A stretch of DNA of 64,000 bases from Sandaracinaceae bacterium (GTDB taxonomy: Bacteria > Myxococcota_A > Polyangia > Polyangiales > Houyiibacteriaceae): contig JACKEJ010000004.1 in assembly GCA_020633055.1 (NCBI GenBank), positions 558,001 through 622,000 of the forward strand, read 5' to 3'. The translations under genes were made by a program, and so were the position numbers. The notes under the pieces are model-generated. The model did no database searches. It saw only the letters and a list, made by a program, of their open reading frames with translations, and was not told where the DNA came from. Of this stretch, positions 18,745-27,134 are shown one piece after another (the stretch's first letter is position 1; the number at the start of each line of letters is the position of its first letter).

Positions 18745-19316
18745 ACCCCTTCGCTGCCGTCCTGATCGCCCTGTGCGCCGGTGCGCTCACCTGGTCTTTC
18801 CTCGAGTACTGCATCCACCGCTGGCTCGGCCACGACCGTCGGCTGAGGGGCAACCTGTTCGGGCAAGAGCACACGCGTCACCACAGCGAGGGAGACTACT
18901 TCGCCCCGACGTACAAAAAGCTGCTGGCCGCGCTGGCCGCGCTGCTCGTGGTGCTCCCGCCGAGCGTGCTGGTGGCGGGCCCGCTGCTGGGCGCGAGCTA
19001 CGCGGGGGGGCTCGTGGCCTTCTACCTGTACTACGAGGTGCTCCACCGGCGAGAGCACACGCACGCAGGCATTGGCCCCTACGGGCGCTGGGCGCGCAGA
19101 CACCACTTCTACCACCACTTCGTGGACCCCTCGGTGAACCACGGCGTGACCTCGCCGCTGTGGGACGTGGTGTTCGGTACGTACCGCGCGCCCGGGGTCA
19201 TCCCCGTGCCTGCGAAGCTCCAGATGCGTTGGCTGGCGGACCCGAGCACGGGGGACGTGCGCGCCCCCTATGCGGCGTTCTACACGCTCCGCGGCCGGGC
19301 TGCGCGCAGCGCGTGA
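18741..19316 (+). CDS. Fatty acid hydroxylase/sterol desaturase superfamily membrane enzyme
   Basis: About 191 residues with two to four membrane helices and the His clusters of the membrane di-iron hydroxylases: HRWLGH (about 26-31), HTRHH (about 45-49), HRREHTH (about 102-108) and RRHHFYHHF (about 119-127). These ligate two irons and use O2 to hydroxylate or desaturate lipid substrates such as fatty acids, sterols or carotenoids; the substrate is unknown. The late VNHGVTSPLWDVVFGTY is a common end block. It is coupled to the TetR gene by an ATGA overlap, so it is the likely regulatory target. Confidence 0.88.
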   Translation: MNPFAAVLIALCAGALTWSFLEYCIHRWLGHDRRLRGNLFGQEHTRHHSEGDYFAPTYKKLLAALAALLVVLPPSVLVAGPLLGASYAGGLVAFYLYYEVLHRREHTHAGIGPYGRWARRHHFYHHFVDPSVNHGVTSPLWDVVFGTYRAPGVIPVPAKLQMRWLADPSTGDVRAPYAAFYTLRGRAARSA

Positions 19317-19365
19317 GACGATCACGGGGCCGAGCGCGCCGCGCCGACGGTTCAGCACGCGGAGC

Positions 19366-20274
19366 TCAAGGAGCCTGACGCAGGAAGCGAGAGAATTCCC
19401 GCTGGAAGCGCACGGGCTCGTCCAGCAGCGGCACGTGACCAGAGCGATGGAAGCGAACGACGCGGCCGCGCCTCGCCTGCGTGGCGACCAGCTCCTGACC
19501 CGCCACCGGGTAGAGGGGCGAATTCATCCCGACCATCAAGGTCACGGGGGTGTCGCCTAGGCCGAGCGTGGGGCGGTAGTCGTGGCCGCCCCCCGAGTAC
19601 GCGCGGAGGTACGTCCGCATGTCGTCGAGGTGCAAGAGCGGGACACGCTGGACGACGGGACCGGGCAGACGCGGGAGCGCGCGCCGGATGAAGCCCGTGC
19701 GACGAGGTGGCGCACCGAGAACACCCAGCAGCTCGGCGAGCACGCTGGCGAGGGGCTCACGCGCGCCGCGAGGGAGCTGATGGAAGTAGGTCGCGTCGGG
19801 GTGCTGATCCAAGAGCGCCCTGGCCGCGCGCATGTGGTTCACCAGCTCGGCCTGACGCACGCCAGCGAGGCCGTGCTGCCAGTCTGCGTCGTTCAGGACG
19901 TTCGGGGACTGATCGATGTGGAGGTATGCGCGCACGCCAACGAAGCCGGTCTCGCGCTGGAGATGGAGCGCGGTGGTCGCCCCCAGCGACACGCCCGCCA
20001 GCAGGAAGTCGGTCAGCCCGAAATGCGCGATGACGTCCTGGACGTCGTCTGCGTGGCTCTGGAACACGTCGGGCAGCTGCACCCGCACCGCGCGCGAGCG
20101 CCCATGGCCGCGGAAGTCTGGCATGTAGAAGCGGAAGCGCCTGGCATGCGGGAGGACGAAGGGGAGCCAGTGGTGGCTCGCCATGCCGAGGCCGGGGAGC
20201 AGCAGGACCGGCTCGCCGCGGCCGACGACGCGCACGTGGAGGCGCGCGCCATCACGGAGAGGAACGAAGGGCAT
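19366..20274 (-). CDS. Alpha/beta hydrolase
   Basis: About 302 residues. Hallmarks are the oxyanion-hole region LLLPGLGMASHHW, the DFRGHGRSR loop, the nucleophile elbow AGVSLGATTAL (GxSxG, Ser near residue 95) and a C-terminal catalytic His in SGHVPLLDEP. Where the acid usually sits (VTLMVGMNSPLYP) there is Asn rather than Asp, so the acid may be supplied elsewhere or activity may be altered. The start is the ATG at 20274; an in-frame ATG lies at 20286. It is divergent from the molybdate operon, and its substrate is unknown. Confidence 0.85.
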   Translation of the reverse strand: MPFVPLRDGARLHVRVVGRGEPVLLLPGLGMASHHWLPFVLPHARRFRFYMPDFRGHGRSRAVRVQLPDVFQSHADDVQDVIAHFGLTDFLLAGVSLGATTALHLQRETGFVGVRAYLHIDQSPNVLNDADWQHGLAGVRQAELVNHMRAARALLDQHPDATYFHQLPRGAREPLASVLAELLGVLGAPPRRTGFIRRALPRLPGPVVQRVPLLHLDDMRTYLRAYSGGGHDYRPTLGLGDTPVTLMVGMNSPLYPVAGQELVATQARRGRVVRFHRSGHVPLLDEPVRFQREFSRFLRQAP

Positions 20275-20371
20275 GCCGCGCAGCATCCCACACGCGGGGC
20301 CCGTTGGACGAGGCCTCGAGACACACGTGGCACTGGAACGCATGCTCGACACCATGTAAAGCACACACGAC

Positions 20372-21601
20372 ATGACGAAACGAACGAACCTGCCCTCGCG
20401 AGGGCCGCGTGCCACGCGCGGCGGCGCTCGTGTCACACCCGACACGCGGCCAGAGCACGCGCTGGGACCCGAGCACGACGGGCATGCGCGAGGTGGAAAC
20501 CGCGTGCGGGCGCGGCGGGAAGCGTGCGCTCTGCCGCAGGGGCTGCTGGCCGAACGGGTGGGGCTCAGCCGCCAGAGCGTGAGCGCCATCGAGGCGGGCC
20601 GGGCGACGCCAGGGGTGGACGTGGCGCTGCGTCTGGCGCAGGTGCTCGACTGCCGCGTGGAGGACCTGTTCGGAGACGCACCTGCGGCCCCGGACCTGCA
20701 GGCGGAGGGCGACACGTCCGACGCGAGGAGCGGCCGCGTGACGCTGGCGCACATCGGAGGGCGGTGGGTCGCGCACGGGCTGGGGCCCGAGGGGGCGTCG
20801 CGCTCGGCGGACGGGCTGCGTCGAGGTGGCACTGGCGACACGCACACGCCACGGGTGCGTGTGACACCGCTGCGCCCACTGCCCGAGCTGCAGGACAACG
20901 TGGTGCTGATGGGCTGCGGGGCAGGCCTCGGTCTGTTGGCGGACCTGCTCAACCGTCTCCCAGGCGCGGGCCGCTTCGTGTGGCTTCCGCGGACGAGCAC
21001 GGCCGCGCTCGCCGCGTTGCACGCGCAGCACACGCACGTGGCAGGCGTGCACCTGGTGGACCCTCGTACAGGGGAGGCGAACGTGGCGGACGTGCGCCGC
21101 GTGGTGAGAGGCCAGCGCGTGACCCTGGTGACCCTCGGTCGCTGGGAGGCGGGGCTCGTGGTGCGGCCTCTCGACGCGGGACGCGTCCGTGGCGCCCAGG
21201 ACCTGGGGCGGCGCGGACTGCGCGTCGTCGGGCGCGAGCGCGGGGCGGGCGCGACGCGCCTGCTGGAGCACACGGTGAAGGCGCAGGGGCTCCCAGCCGC
21301 CGTGGCCACGAACCCGGCGCTGGTGGTGAGCGGGCCGATGGACGTCGCACGCGCCATCGCGATGGGAGCCGGCGACGTGGGGGTGGCGACGCGCGACGCC
21401 GCCGAGGCGCTGGGGCTCGGGTTCGTTCCGTTGACCGAGGAGCGCTACGACCTGGCCGTGTCCAGTGAGGGCCTGGGGGACCCCCGCCTGGCGCGGCTGT
21501 TCGACGTGCTCAGCTCGCGCGCGTTCCGACGAGAGCTCGGCGCCCTGGGCTACGACGTCAGCGAGGCCGGTCGACGCGCCGCGGACGTGGGGGTCGCGTG
21601 A
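20372..21601 (+). CDS. XRE-type HTH fused to PBP-like substrate-binding domain, predicted molybdate/oxyanion regulator
   Basis: About 409 residues. An XRE helix-turn-helix lies at residues ~45-100 (LLAERVGLSRQSVSAIEAGR, then VALRLAQVLDCRVEDLFG). A C-terminal periplasmic-binding-protein-like half (about 180-400) contains VLMGCGAGLGLLADLL, RTSTAALAALHAQHTHVAGV and ERGAGATRLLEH. HTH-PBP_like fusions regulate molybdate, tungstate or molybdopterin genes in known cases; ligand and role here are inferred from the modABC genes downstream. The first ~40 residues are unusual, and a GTG at 20504 with a nearby GAGG-like site is an alternative start. The stop overlaps the GTG of the beta-barrel gene. Confidence 0.8.
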   Translation: MTKRTNLPSRGPRATRGGARVTPDTRPEHALGPEHDGHARGGNRVRARREACALPQGLLAERVGLSRQSVSAIEAGRATPGVDVALRLAQVLDCRVEDLFGDAPAAPDLQAEGDTSDARSGRVTLAHIGGRWVAHGLGPEGASRSADGLRRGGTGDTHTPRVRVTPLRPLPELQDNVVLMGCGAGLGLLADLLNRLPGAGRFVWLPRTSTAALAALHAQHTHVAGVHLVDPRTGEANVADVRRVVRGQRVTLVTLGRWEAGLVVRPLDAGRVRGAQDLGRRGLRVVGRERGAGATRLLEHTVKAQGLPAAVATNPALVVSGPMDVARAIAMGAGDVGVATRDAAEALGLGFVPLTEERYDLAVSSEGLGDPRLARLFDVLSSRAFRRELGALGYDVSEAGRRAADVGVA

Positions 21602-23106
21602 GCGAGCGGGCGCGGCGCTCGCCGTGGGTTGCGTTGGGGTTCGCGTTGACGTTGCGTGCGGTCGTGGCGGACGCGCAGCCGCCCGCAGGCCCAACGGTGG
21701 AGGGCAGGGGGACAACTGCGGAGCCCGCGAGCCGGCCAGACGACGCGGTGCCGACAGCCGAGGCCCCGCCCACCCCGCCCACCCCGCCCCCCCCGACGGC
21801 GACGCCCTTCCGCGCCCGAGAGGCCCTGCATGCGCCCGACTGGCTGTGGTTCGGGCTCGACCTGCGGCTGCGCTTCGAGCACCTCACGCATGACTTCCGC
21901 GCCGCAGCGATGGGCGATGCGCGGGCCCTCTCGCTGCGCACGCTGCTCGCGCTGGAGCTGCGCTTCGAGCCCCTGGTGGTGGGCGTGGAGCTCCAGGACT
22001 CGCGCGCGTACGCGACGACGGAGACGCTGCTGAACACGACCGTTGTCGACCCGCTCGAGCTGTTGCGGGCCTACGCGGGGCTGCGCTTCGGAGACGTGCT
22101 GGCCGACGGGGACCGACTGACGATCACGGCAGGACGTATGACGCTGGACCTCGGCAGCCGGCGCCTGCTGGCACGCAACGACTTCCGCAACACCATCAAC
22201 GCGTTCACGGGGGTGGACCTGCAGTGGACGAGAGCGCAACGCGACTCCGCGCGTCTGTTCGCGGTCGTGCCCGTGCGACGCAGGCCCAGCGACGCGGCGT
22301 CGTTGCACGCCAACGACGCCGCGATCGACCACGAGAACCTGAACGCTTGGCTGTGGGGTGCATTCTACGCCACGGCCCCGCTCCGCGGACAGCTGAGGGT
22401 GGAGAGCTACGCGCTCGGTCTGTTCGAGAGCGACTCGATCGCCGCACCGAGCAGCGACCGTCGGCTGGTGACGGTCGGGGTGCGCGTGCTGCGCCCCCCC
22501 GCGGAGGGCGAGGTGGATGGACAGCTCGAGGTCATGGCACAGCTGGGGCGCTCGCGTGCCAGCGCTGCAGCCACGGACACGCGTGACCTGCGCCATCGCG
22601 CGGGTGCGCTCCACGCGACCCTGGGCTACCGCGCCGCGCGGCGAGGCAGCCCGCGCGTGGCGCTGCAGTACGACTTCGCGAGCGGCGACCGTGACCCCCT
22701 CGATGGGCGCAACGGGCGCTTTGATCCGCTGTTCGGCGCGCGCCGGTTCGACTTCGGTCCGACGGGGCTCTACGGCCCCCTCGCGCGCAGCAACGTACAC
22801 GCACCGGGCGCGCGGCTCGAGCTCACGGCGGCGCACGTGGAGGTCATGGCGGGCTACCGTGCGTTCGCGCTCGCCTCGGCCCGGGATGCATGGACGGCGG
22901 CGGGCATCCGCGACCCGAGCGGCGCGTCCGGGCGCTTCGTGGGGCACCTGCTGGAGCTGCGAACGCGGGTCTCGGCCTTGCCCGGCAACCTGGTCCTCGA
23001 GCTGGGTGGGGCGTGTCTGCTGCGAGGAGAGTTCTCCGAGCGCGCGCCCGACGCGCCGACGCGCGACGCCGCATACGTCTACACGCAAGTGACGGGGACG
23101 ATCTGA
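21598..23106 (+). CDS. Outer-membrane beta-barrel, alginate-export/porin-like
   Basis: About 502 residues from a GTG that overlaps the regulator's stop (GTGA). A signal peptide (WVALGFALTLRAVVADAQ) is followed by a Pro/Thr linker and many amphipathic strands with Arg/Asp/Tyr ends (FGLDLRLRFEHLTHDF; LTITAGRMTLDLGSRRLLAR; FTGVDLQWTRAQRDSARLF). The GRM..D.GSRRL..R.DFRN block is characteristic of the alginate_exp family of outer-membrane anion channels. It sits between the regulator and modA, so it probably lets molybdate or a related oxyanion cross the outer membrane (inference from context). The C-terminal residue is Ile rather than the more usual Phe. Confidence 0.78.
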   Translation: MSERARRSPWVALGFALTLRAVVADAQPPAGPTVEGRGTTAEPASRPDDAVPTAEAPPTPPTPPPPTATPFRAREALHAPDWLWFGLDLRLRFEHLTHDFRAAAMGDARALSLRTLLALELRFEPLVVGVELQDSRAYATTETLLNTTVVDPLELLRAYAGLRFGDVLADGDRLTITAGRMTLDLGSRRLLARNDFRNTINAFTGVDLQWTRAQRDSARLFAVVPVRRRPSDAASLHANDAAIDHENLNAWLWGAFYATAPLRGQLRVESYALGLFESDSIAAPSSDRRLVTVGVRVLRPPAEGEVDGQLEVMAQLGRSRASAAATDTRDLRHRAGALHATLGYRAARRGSPRVALQYDFASGDRDPLDGRNGRFDPLFGARRFDFGPTGLYGPLARSNVHAPGARLELTAAHVEVMAGYRAFALASARDAWTAAGIRDPSGASGRFVGHLLELRTRVSALPGNLVLELGGACLLRGEFSERAPDAPTRDAAYVYTQVTGTI

Positions 23107-23108
23107 GC

Positions 23109-23972
23109 GTGCGGACACACTCACGCCTCCGACACATCGCGGAGCTCGGCTGGGGCGCGCATCTCACGCTGCTCGCGCTGCTCGCGCTGGGCGCGCCGGG
23201 CTGCGGTGGTGAGGCTCGCGACGACCCGGGCGTCTCGGCCGCGCGCCACGAGCTGGTCGTCTTCGCGGCGGCCTCCCTACGGGAGGCCTTCGGCGAGCTG
23301 GGCGCGCGCTTCGAGCGGCAGCACCCGGGCACGCACGTCGTGCTCCACTTCGCGGGTACGCAGGCCTTGCGGGCACAGCTGGAGCTCGGGGCGCACGCCG
23401 ACGTGCTGGCGTCCGCCGACGAGCGCCACATGGAGGCGCTGCGCCGGGCGGGCCTGGTGGATGCGCCGCAGGTCTTCGCGCACAACGAGCTGGTGCTCGT
23501 AGTGTCGCGAGAAGCCCAGGCGTGGCTCCACAGCCTGGCGGACCTGCCGCGCGCCGAGCGCGTGGTGCTCGGGACGGAGCAGGTACCCGCCGGACGCTAC
23601 GCGTCGGCGCTGCTCGAGCGAGCGGACAGTGCGCTCGGCCCTGGCTACCGGGAGCAGGTGCTCGCCCACGTGGTGTCGCGCGAGCTCGACGTGCGGCAGG
23701 TGCTGCACAAGGTGGTGCTGGGAGAGGCGGACGCGGCGTTCGTGTATGGCACCGACGCGCGCAGCGCGGGCGCGCGCGTCGCGGTCGTGCGGGTGCCCCC
23801 CGAGCTCGCCGTGACGGCCACGTACCCCATCGCGCGGGTGTCGAACGGCGCCGCGCCCGACCTCGCCTCGGCGTTCGTCGCGCTGGTGCTCTCGGAGCAG
23901 GGGCAGGCGTCGCTCACCGAAGCGGGCTTCGTCGCCGCCGCGACTGCGCCGAACGCGGAGGGCACGCCATGA
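23109..23972 (+). CDS. modA: Molybdate ABC transporter, substrate-binding lipoprotein
   Basis: Captures molybdate (or tungstate) in the periplasm and delivers it to ModB. About 287 residues from a GTG at 23109, 2 bp after the beta-barrel stop. The N-terminus has a lipoprotein signal ending LALGAPGC (about residue 32). ModA features are LVVFAAASLREAFGELGARF, LHFAGTQALRAQLELGAHAD, VLASADERHM, VLGTEQVPAGRYA and KVVLGEADAAFVYGTD. A free periplasmic ModA is common; here it appears to be membrane-anchored. The stop overlaps the modB start (ATGA). Confidence 0.92.
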   Translation: MRTHSRLRHIAELGWGAHLTLLALLALGAPGCGGEARDDPGVSAARHELVVFAAASLREAFGELGARFERQHPGTHVVLHFAGTQALRAQLELGAHADVLASADERHMEALRRAGLVDAPQVFAHNELVLVVSREAQAWLHSLADLPRAERVVLGTEQVPAGRYASALLERADSALGPGYREQVLAHVVSRELDVRQVLHKVVLGEADAAFVYGTDARSAGARVAVVRVPPELAVTATYPIARVSNGAAPDLASAFVALVLSEQGQASLTEAGFVAAATAPNAEGTP

Positions 23973-24781
23973 GCCCGAGGACGCTGCACGCACAGCGCGT
24001 CGGCCTTGGGCTGCTCGGCGGGGCGCTGATCGTGTTCCTGCTGCTGCCGCTGGTGGCGCTGGTCCTCGGAACCCCGCCGCGTGATCTCTCCGCGGGGTTG
24101 CGGCACCCCCTAGTGTGGCCCGCGCTGCGGCTCAGCCTCCTGACCACCAGCGTGAGCCTCGCCCTCACCACCGCGCTCGGTACGCCTCTCGCCTGGATGC
24201 TCGCACGGGCGGACAGCCGCGCCTCACGCGCGCTCGAGAGCGCGCTGCAGCTGCCCATCGTCATCCCACCCAGCGTCGCGGGCGTGGCCATGCTGTTCGC
24301 GTTCGGCCGACGCGGACTGCTCGCGGGCTGGCTCTACCCCGCGGGCTGGTCGGTCGCGTTCACCACGGGCGCGGTCGTCCTGGCGCAGGTGTTCGTGAGC
24401 GCCCCCTTCTACGTCCAAGCCGCGGTGAGCGCCTTTCGGCGGGTGGACGAGCGTGTGCTGGCGGTGGCGCGCACCCTGGGCGCGACGCCGCTGCGCGTCT
24501 TCTCCCGCGTGGCCGTGCCGCTCGCGCTCCGTGGCCTGGTCGCGGGTGCCGCGCTCGCGTGGGCTCGCGCGCTGGGCGAGTTCGGCGCCACGCTCATGTT
24601 CGCTGGCAACCTCGAGGGGCGCACACAGACGCTGCCGCTTGCGATCTACGGCGCGCTCGAGACCGACATGCGCGCCGCCCAGGCCCTGTCGGTGGTGCTG
24701 GTGGTGGTGTCGCTGCTGCTGTTGCTCGGGGTGCGGGGGGTGCTGCAGCGGGTGGAAGAGCACAGGAGGAGCGGGCGATGA
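23969..24781 (+). CDS. modB: Molybdate ABC transporter permease
   Basis: Forms the membrane channel of the importer. About 270 residues with five to six membrane helices; its ATG overlaps the modA stop and its stop overlaps modC. ModB/CysT features are TSVSLALTTALGTPLAWMLA, PIVIPPSVAGVAMLFAFG and the cytoplasmic EAA-type loop ARTLGATPLRVFSRVAVP, with ARALGEFGATLMFAGNLEGR following. The last is the well-conserved ModB segment (GEFG.t...aGn..g.T.T). The frame stays open upstream within modA, but the overlapping ATG fits the family length. Confidence 0.93.
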   Translation: MSPRTLHAQRVGLGLLGGALIVFLLLPLVALVLGTPPRDLSAGLRHPLVWPALRLSLLTTSVSLALTTALGTPLAWMLARADSRASRALESALQLPIVIPPSVAGVAMLFAFGRRGLLAGWLYPAGWSVAFTTGAVVLAQVFVSAPFYVQAAVSAFRRVDERVLAVARTLGATPLRVFSRVAVPLALRGLVAGAALAWARALGEFGATLMFAGNLEGRTQTLPLAIYGALETDMRAAQALSVVLVVVSLLLLLGVRGVLQRVEEHRRSGR

Positions 24782-25566
24782 CCGTCCACCGCGCGCCTGC
24801 GAACGTCCCCGAGCCACCACGGGCCACCTTGGTGGCGAGCGTCGCGGCACGCGTGGGGCCCCTGCGCTTGGAGGTCGCGCTGGACACGGCCGAGGGACCG
24901 CTGGTGATCGTGGGCCCGAACGGCGCGGGCAAGAGCAGCCTGCTGGCCGCGCTGCTGGGTCTCCTACCGGAGACACGTGGACGCGTCACCGTGGGGGGGC
25001 GCGTGCTGCTCGACACCGACGCAGGGGTGGACGTCCCCGTGGAGCAGCGGCGGCTCGCGTACGTGCCCCAGGACTTCGCGCTGTTCCCGCACCTCGACGT
25101 GCGCGCCAACGTGGACTTCGCGCTGCGCTGTGCGCCAGAGCGCCTGAGCCGTTCTCGACGGGATGAGCGGGTGGCGCAGCTGCTGGTGCAGTTCGGCCTC
25201 GAGGAGTTCGGCGCGCGGCGCGTCCAGACCCTGTCGGGAGGCGAGCGGCAGCGTGTCGCTCTGGCACGGGCGCTCGCGGGCTCCCCCGAGGCGCTGCTGC
25301 TCGACGAGCCCCTCTCGGCGCTCGACGTACACGCGCGACGTGAGGTGCGCGGTGTCCTCACGTCGCGCCTGGCCCAGCTCGACCTGCCCACGTTGGTCGT
25401 GACGCATGACGCAGCGGACGCTCAGGCCCTCGGGGGGCACGTGCTGGTCCTGGAGGCCGGCCACGTCAGCCAGCGAGGGACGTGGGAGGAGCTGAGGGCA
25501 GCGCCTGCCACCCCATTCGTCGCGGAGTTGGTGGGTGCGAGCGGCGCGTACGCGACAAGCGACTAG
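24778..25566 (+). CDS. modC: Molybdate ABC transporter ATP-binding protein
   Basis: Hydrolyses ATP to drive molybdate import. About 262 residues: Walker A GPNGAGKSS (residues ~46-54), Q-loop VPQDFALFPHLDV, signature LSGGERQRVALARALAG, Walker B ALLLDEPLSALD and the H-loop VVTHD. It is shorter than E. coli ModC (~352 residues) and lacks the C-terminal molybdate-binding (TOBE/MOP) domain, so feedback control by bound molybdate at this subunit is probably missing and may fall to the upstream regulator. It overlaps modB by 4 bp. Confidence 0.92.
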   Translation: MTVHRAPANVPEPPRATLVASVAARVGPLRLEVALDTAEGPLVIVGPNGAGKSSLLAALLGLLPETRGRVTVGGRVLLDTDAGVDVPVEQRRLAYVPQDFALFPHLDVRANVDFALRCAPERLSRSRRDERVAQLLVQFGLEEFGARRVQTLSGGERQRVALARALAGSPEALLLDEPLSALDVHARREVRGVLTSRLAQLDLPTLVVTHDAADAQALGGHVLVLEAGHVSQRGTWEELRAAPATPFVAELVGASGAYATSD

Positions 25567-25576
25567 ACTGCGCTGC

Positions 25577-26032
25577 ATGACACCCCCCAAGACCCCCCGG
25601 ACCAAGCGCGCGCTGCTCGGCGCGCTGTTGACGTTCGGGCTGATCCAGCTCGTGCCCTACGGGCGCGACCACGAGAACCCGCCCATGGGCGCGGAGCCGG
25701 CGTGGGACAGCCCGCGAACCCGCGAGCTGTTCATGACGGCCTGCGGTGACTGCCACAGCCACGCAACGGTCTGGCCCTGGTACACGCACATCGCCCCCGC
25801 ATCTTGGCTGGTGATGCACGACGTGATGGAGGGCCGCGAGCACTTCAACGTGTCAGGGTGGCCAGACGGCGCACGCCACGCGGACGACGCCGCCGAAGAG
25901 TACGCCGAGGGGGAGATGCCCCCGGGGTTGTACACGCCGCTGCACCCGGAGGCCGAGCTGGGAGCCGCCGACCGTGAAGCGCTGCTCACGGGGCTCCGAG
26001 CGACGTTCGGAGGGGGCTCGGAGCACCACTGA
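25577..26032 (+). CDS. Haem-binding-domain (Haem_bd-like) membrane-anchored cytochrome-type protein
   Basis: About 151 residues. An N-terminal hydrophobic anchor (ALLGALLTFGLIQLVPYGRD) is followed by ACGDCHSHATVWPWYTHIAP, with a CxxCH haem c site at residues ~56-60. The acidic MPPGLY segment holds a Met that could be the distal haem ligand. This matches the small Haem_bd family of Bacteroidetes and Proteobacteria. It starts 10 bp after modC and may be the last gene of the operon; a link to a molybdoenzyme electron path is possible but only inferred from position. Confidence 0.78.
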   Translation: MTPPKTPRTKRALLGALLTFGLIQLVPYGRDHENPPMGAEPAWDSPRTRELFMTACGDCHSHATVWPWYTHIAPASWLVMHDVMEGREHFNVSGWPDGARHADDAAEEYAEGEMPPGLYTPLHPEAELGAADREALLTGLRATFGGGSEHH

Positions 26033-26135
26033 CGCGCGCCCTCAGCGGGGCCTGCACGCCGGGATTGCATGGTCGGTGTCCCGACCTGGGTCAGCTGGGT
26101 CGCGGTCAGCCGCCCGGCGCGTGCGACCGCGCACG

Positions 26136-26153
26136 TGTTTGACTAGGCAAACA
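26136..26153. promoter_or_regulatory. MarR-type operator, 18-bp near-perfect palindrome
   Basis: TGTTTGACTAGGCAAACA reads the same on both strands except for one base pair and is centred on CTAG. It lies 21 bp before the MarR start and overlaps a TTGACT that could serve as -35. Palindromes of this form (TTTGACTAG-CAAA) are typical targets of MarR regulators, so autoregulation of the MarR/DUF4442 pair is likely. Binding is inferred. Confidence 0.75.
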
Positions 26154-26173
26154 TTTCGGTCCACGGTGCGTGG

Positions 26174-26617
26174 GTGCCGAGACCACTCCGTCGTCCGCTG
26201 GTGCTGCTGCTCAACCAGGCCCAACAGGCCCTGATGCGGCGCCTGAACGCCGAGTCGGTGGCGCGCTTCGACGTCACGGTGCCGCAGCTCTCGGCGCTGT
26301 TCCAGCTCGCGCGGGAGGACGGCGCGCGCCTGACCGACCTCAGCGCTGCGCTGGGACTGGACAACGCGGCGGTCACCCGACTGGCGGAGCGCCTCGAGCG
26401 CAAGCAGCTGGCGCGACGGCAGCCGTGCCCGGAGGACGCGCGGACGAAGCGACTGCACCTCTTGCCCCTGGGGCGCGAGCGGGTGCAGCAGGGGCTGGCC
26501 GTCCTAGGTGAGGTGCGCGGCCCGATGGAGCGAGGCTTCACCGAACCAGAGCTAGACACCATCGAGCGCTTCCTGCGCCAGGTCATCACATTCGCCAACG
26601 AGGAGACCACCCCATGA
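26174..26617 (+). CDS. MarR family transcriptional regulator
   Basis: About 147 residues from a GTG. The winged helix-turn-helix is evident (VPQLSALFQLAREDGARLTD, LSAALGLDNAAVTRLAERLE), followed by the wing RRQPCPEDARTKRLHLLPLG with the conserved D-R pair and dimerisation helices at both ends. It should act as a dimer on the palindrome 20 bp upstream. Its stop overlaps the ATG of the decayed DUF4442 gene (ATGA), so the pair was coupled. The ligand is unknown. Confidence 0.9.
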   Translation: MPRPLRRPLVLLLNQAQQALMRRLNAESVARFDVTVPQLSALFQLAREDGARLTDLSAALGLDNAAVTRLAERLERKQLARRQPCPEDARTKRLHLLPLGRERVQQGLAVLGEVRGPMERGFTEPELDTIERFLRQVITFANEETTP

Positions 26618-27113
26618 GTCCGTCCGCCGCCAAGCCCAACGCGCTCGCCAAGCGCTTCGCCACCTTCTCCGGGACCGCGCTGGGGCGCTGGGCCTTCAGC
26701 CAAGCCGTGGTGCAGGCTGCACCCTACTTCGCGTCCATCGCGCCGCGCTTCGAGCGGCTGGAGCCGGGCTACGCGCGCGTGCTGATGAAGAACCGACGCG
26801 CCGTGCACAACCACATCGGCACGGTGCATGCCATCGCCATGTGCAACGCGGCCGAGTTGGTGATGGGTACGTGCATGGAGGCCTCGCTCGACCCCTCGCT
26901 GTGCTGATCCCCGGTGGGGATGGAGGCGGACGCCCCGCGCAAGCATGACGACCTCGTCGCGGAGTGCCACGAGGACTACGGGTCGTTCGCGCCTGAGACG
27001 TGACTGTGCCTGTGACCCTGACCGACACAGCCACGGGGACGTCGTGCGCGGCGCGCATCCGTGTGCGCCTGTCGCCTGCCCCCTGGGCGGGCGCGAAGGC
27101 GAAGGCGGCCTGA
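26614..27113 (+). pseudogene. DUF4442 (hotdog thioesterase-like) gene broken by an in-frame stop and a frameshift
   Basis: The first 97 residues (FERLEPGYARVLMKNRRAVH, then GTVHAIAMCNAAELVMGTCM) match DUF4442 proteins, which normally run to about 150-165 residues. At 26905-26907 a TGA ends the frame after PSLC, where the family continues with a Trp-Ile-Pro segment. Reading on in the same frame gives VGMEADAPRKHDDLVAEC and a second TGA. A +1 shift then gives DVTVPVTLTDTATGTS and ARIRVRLSP up to a TGA at 27113. The local sequence is explained by one G missing (TGG to TG) compensated by one extra C, plus another G missing near 27000. It is either a recent pseudogene or has base-calling errors at these spots. 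Confidence 0.75.
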
Positions 27114-27134
27114 GTCCGAGCGCGGCGGCGGCGA

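Noticed and set aside
26905..26907. In-frame TGA in the DUF4442 gene as a selenocysteine codon
   Set aside because: The position corresponds to a Trp-Ile-Pro segment rather than a Cys/Sec site, a second stop and frameshift follow, and no SECIS-like hairpin was seen directly after it.
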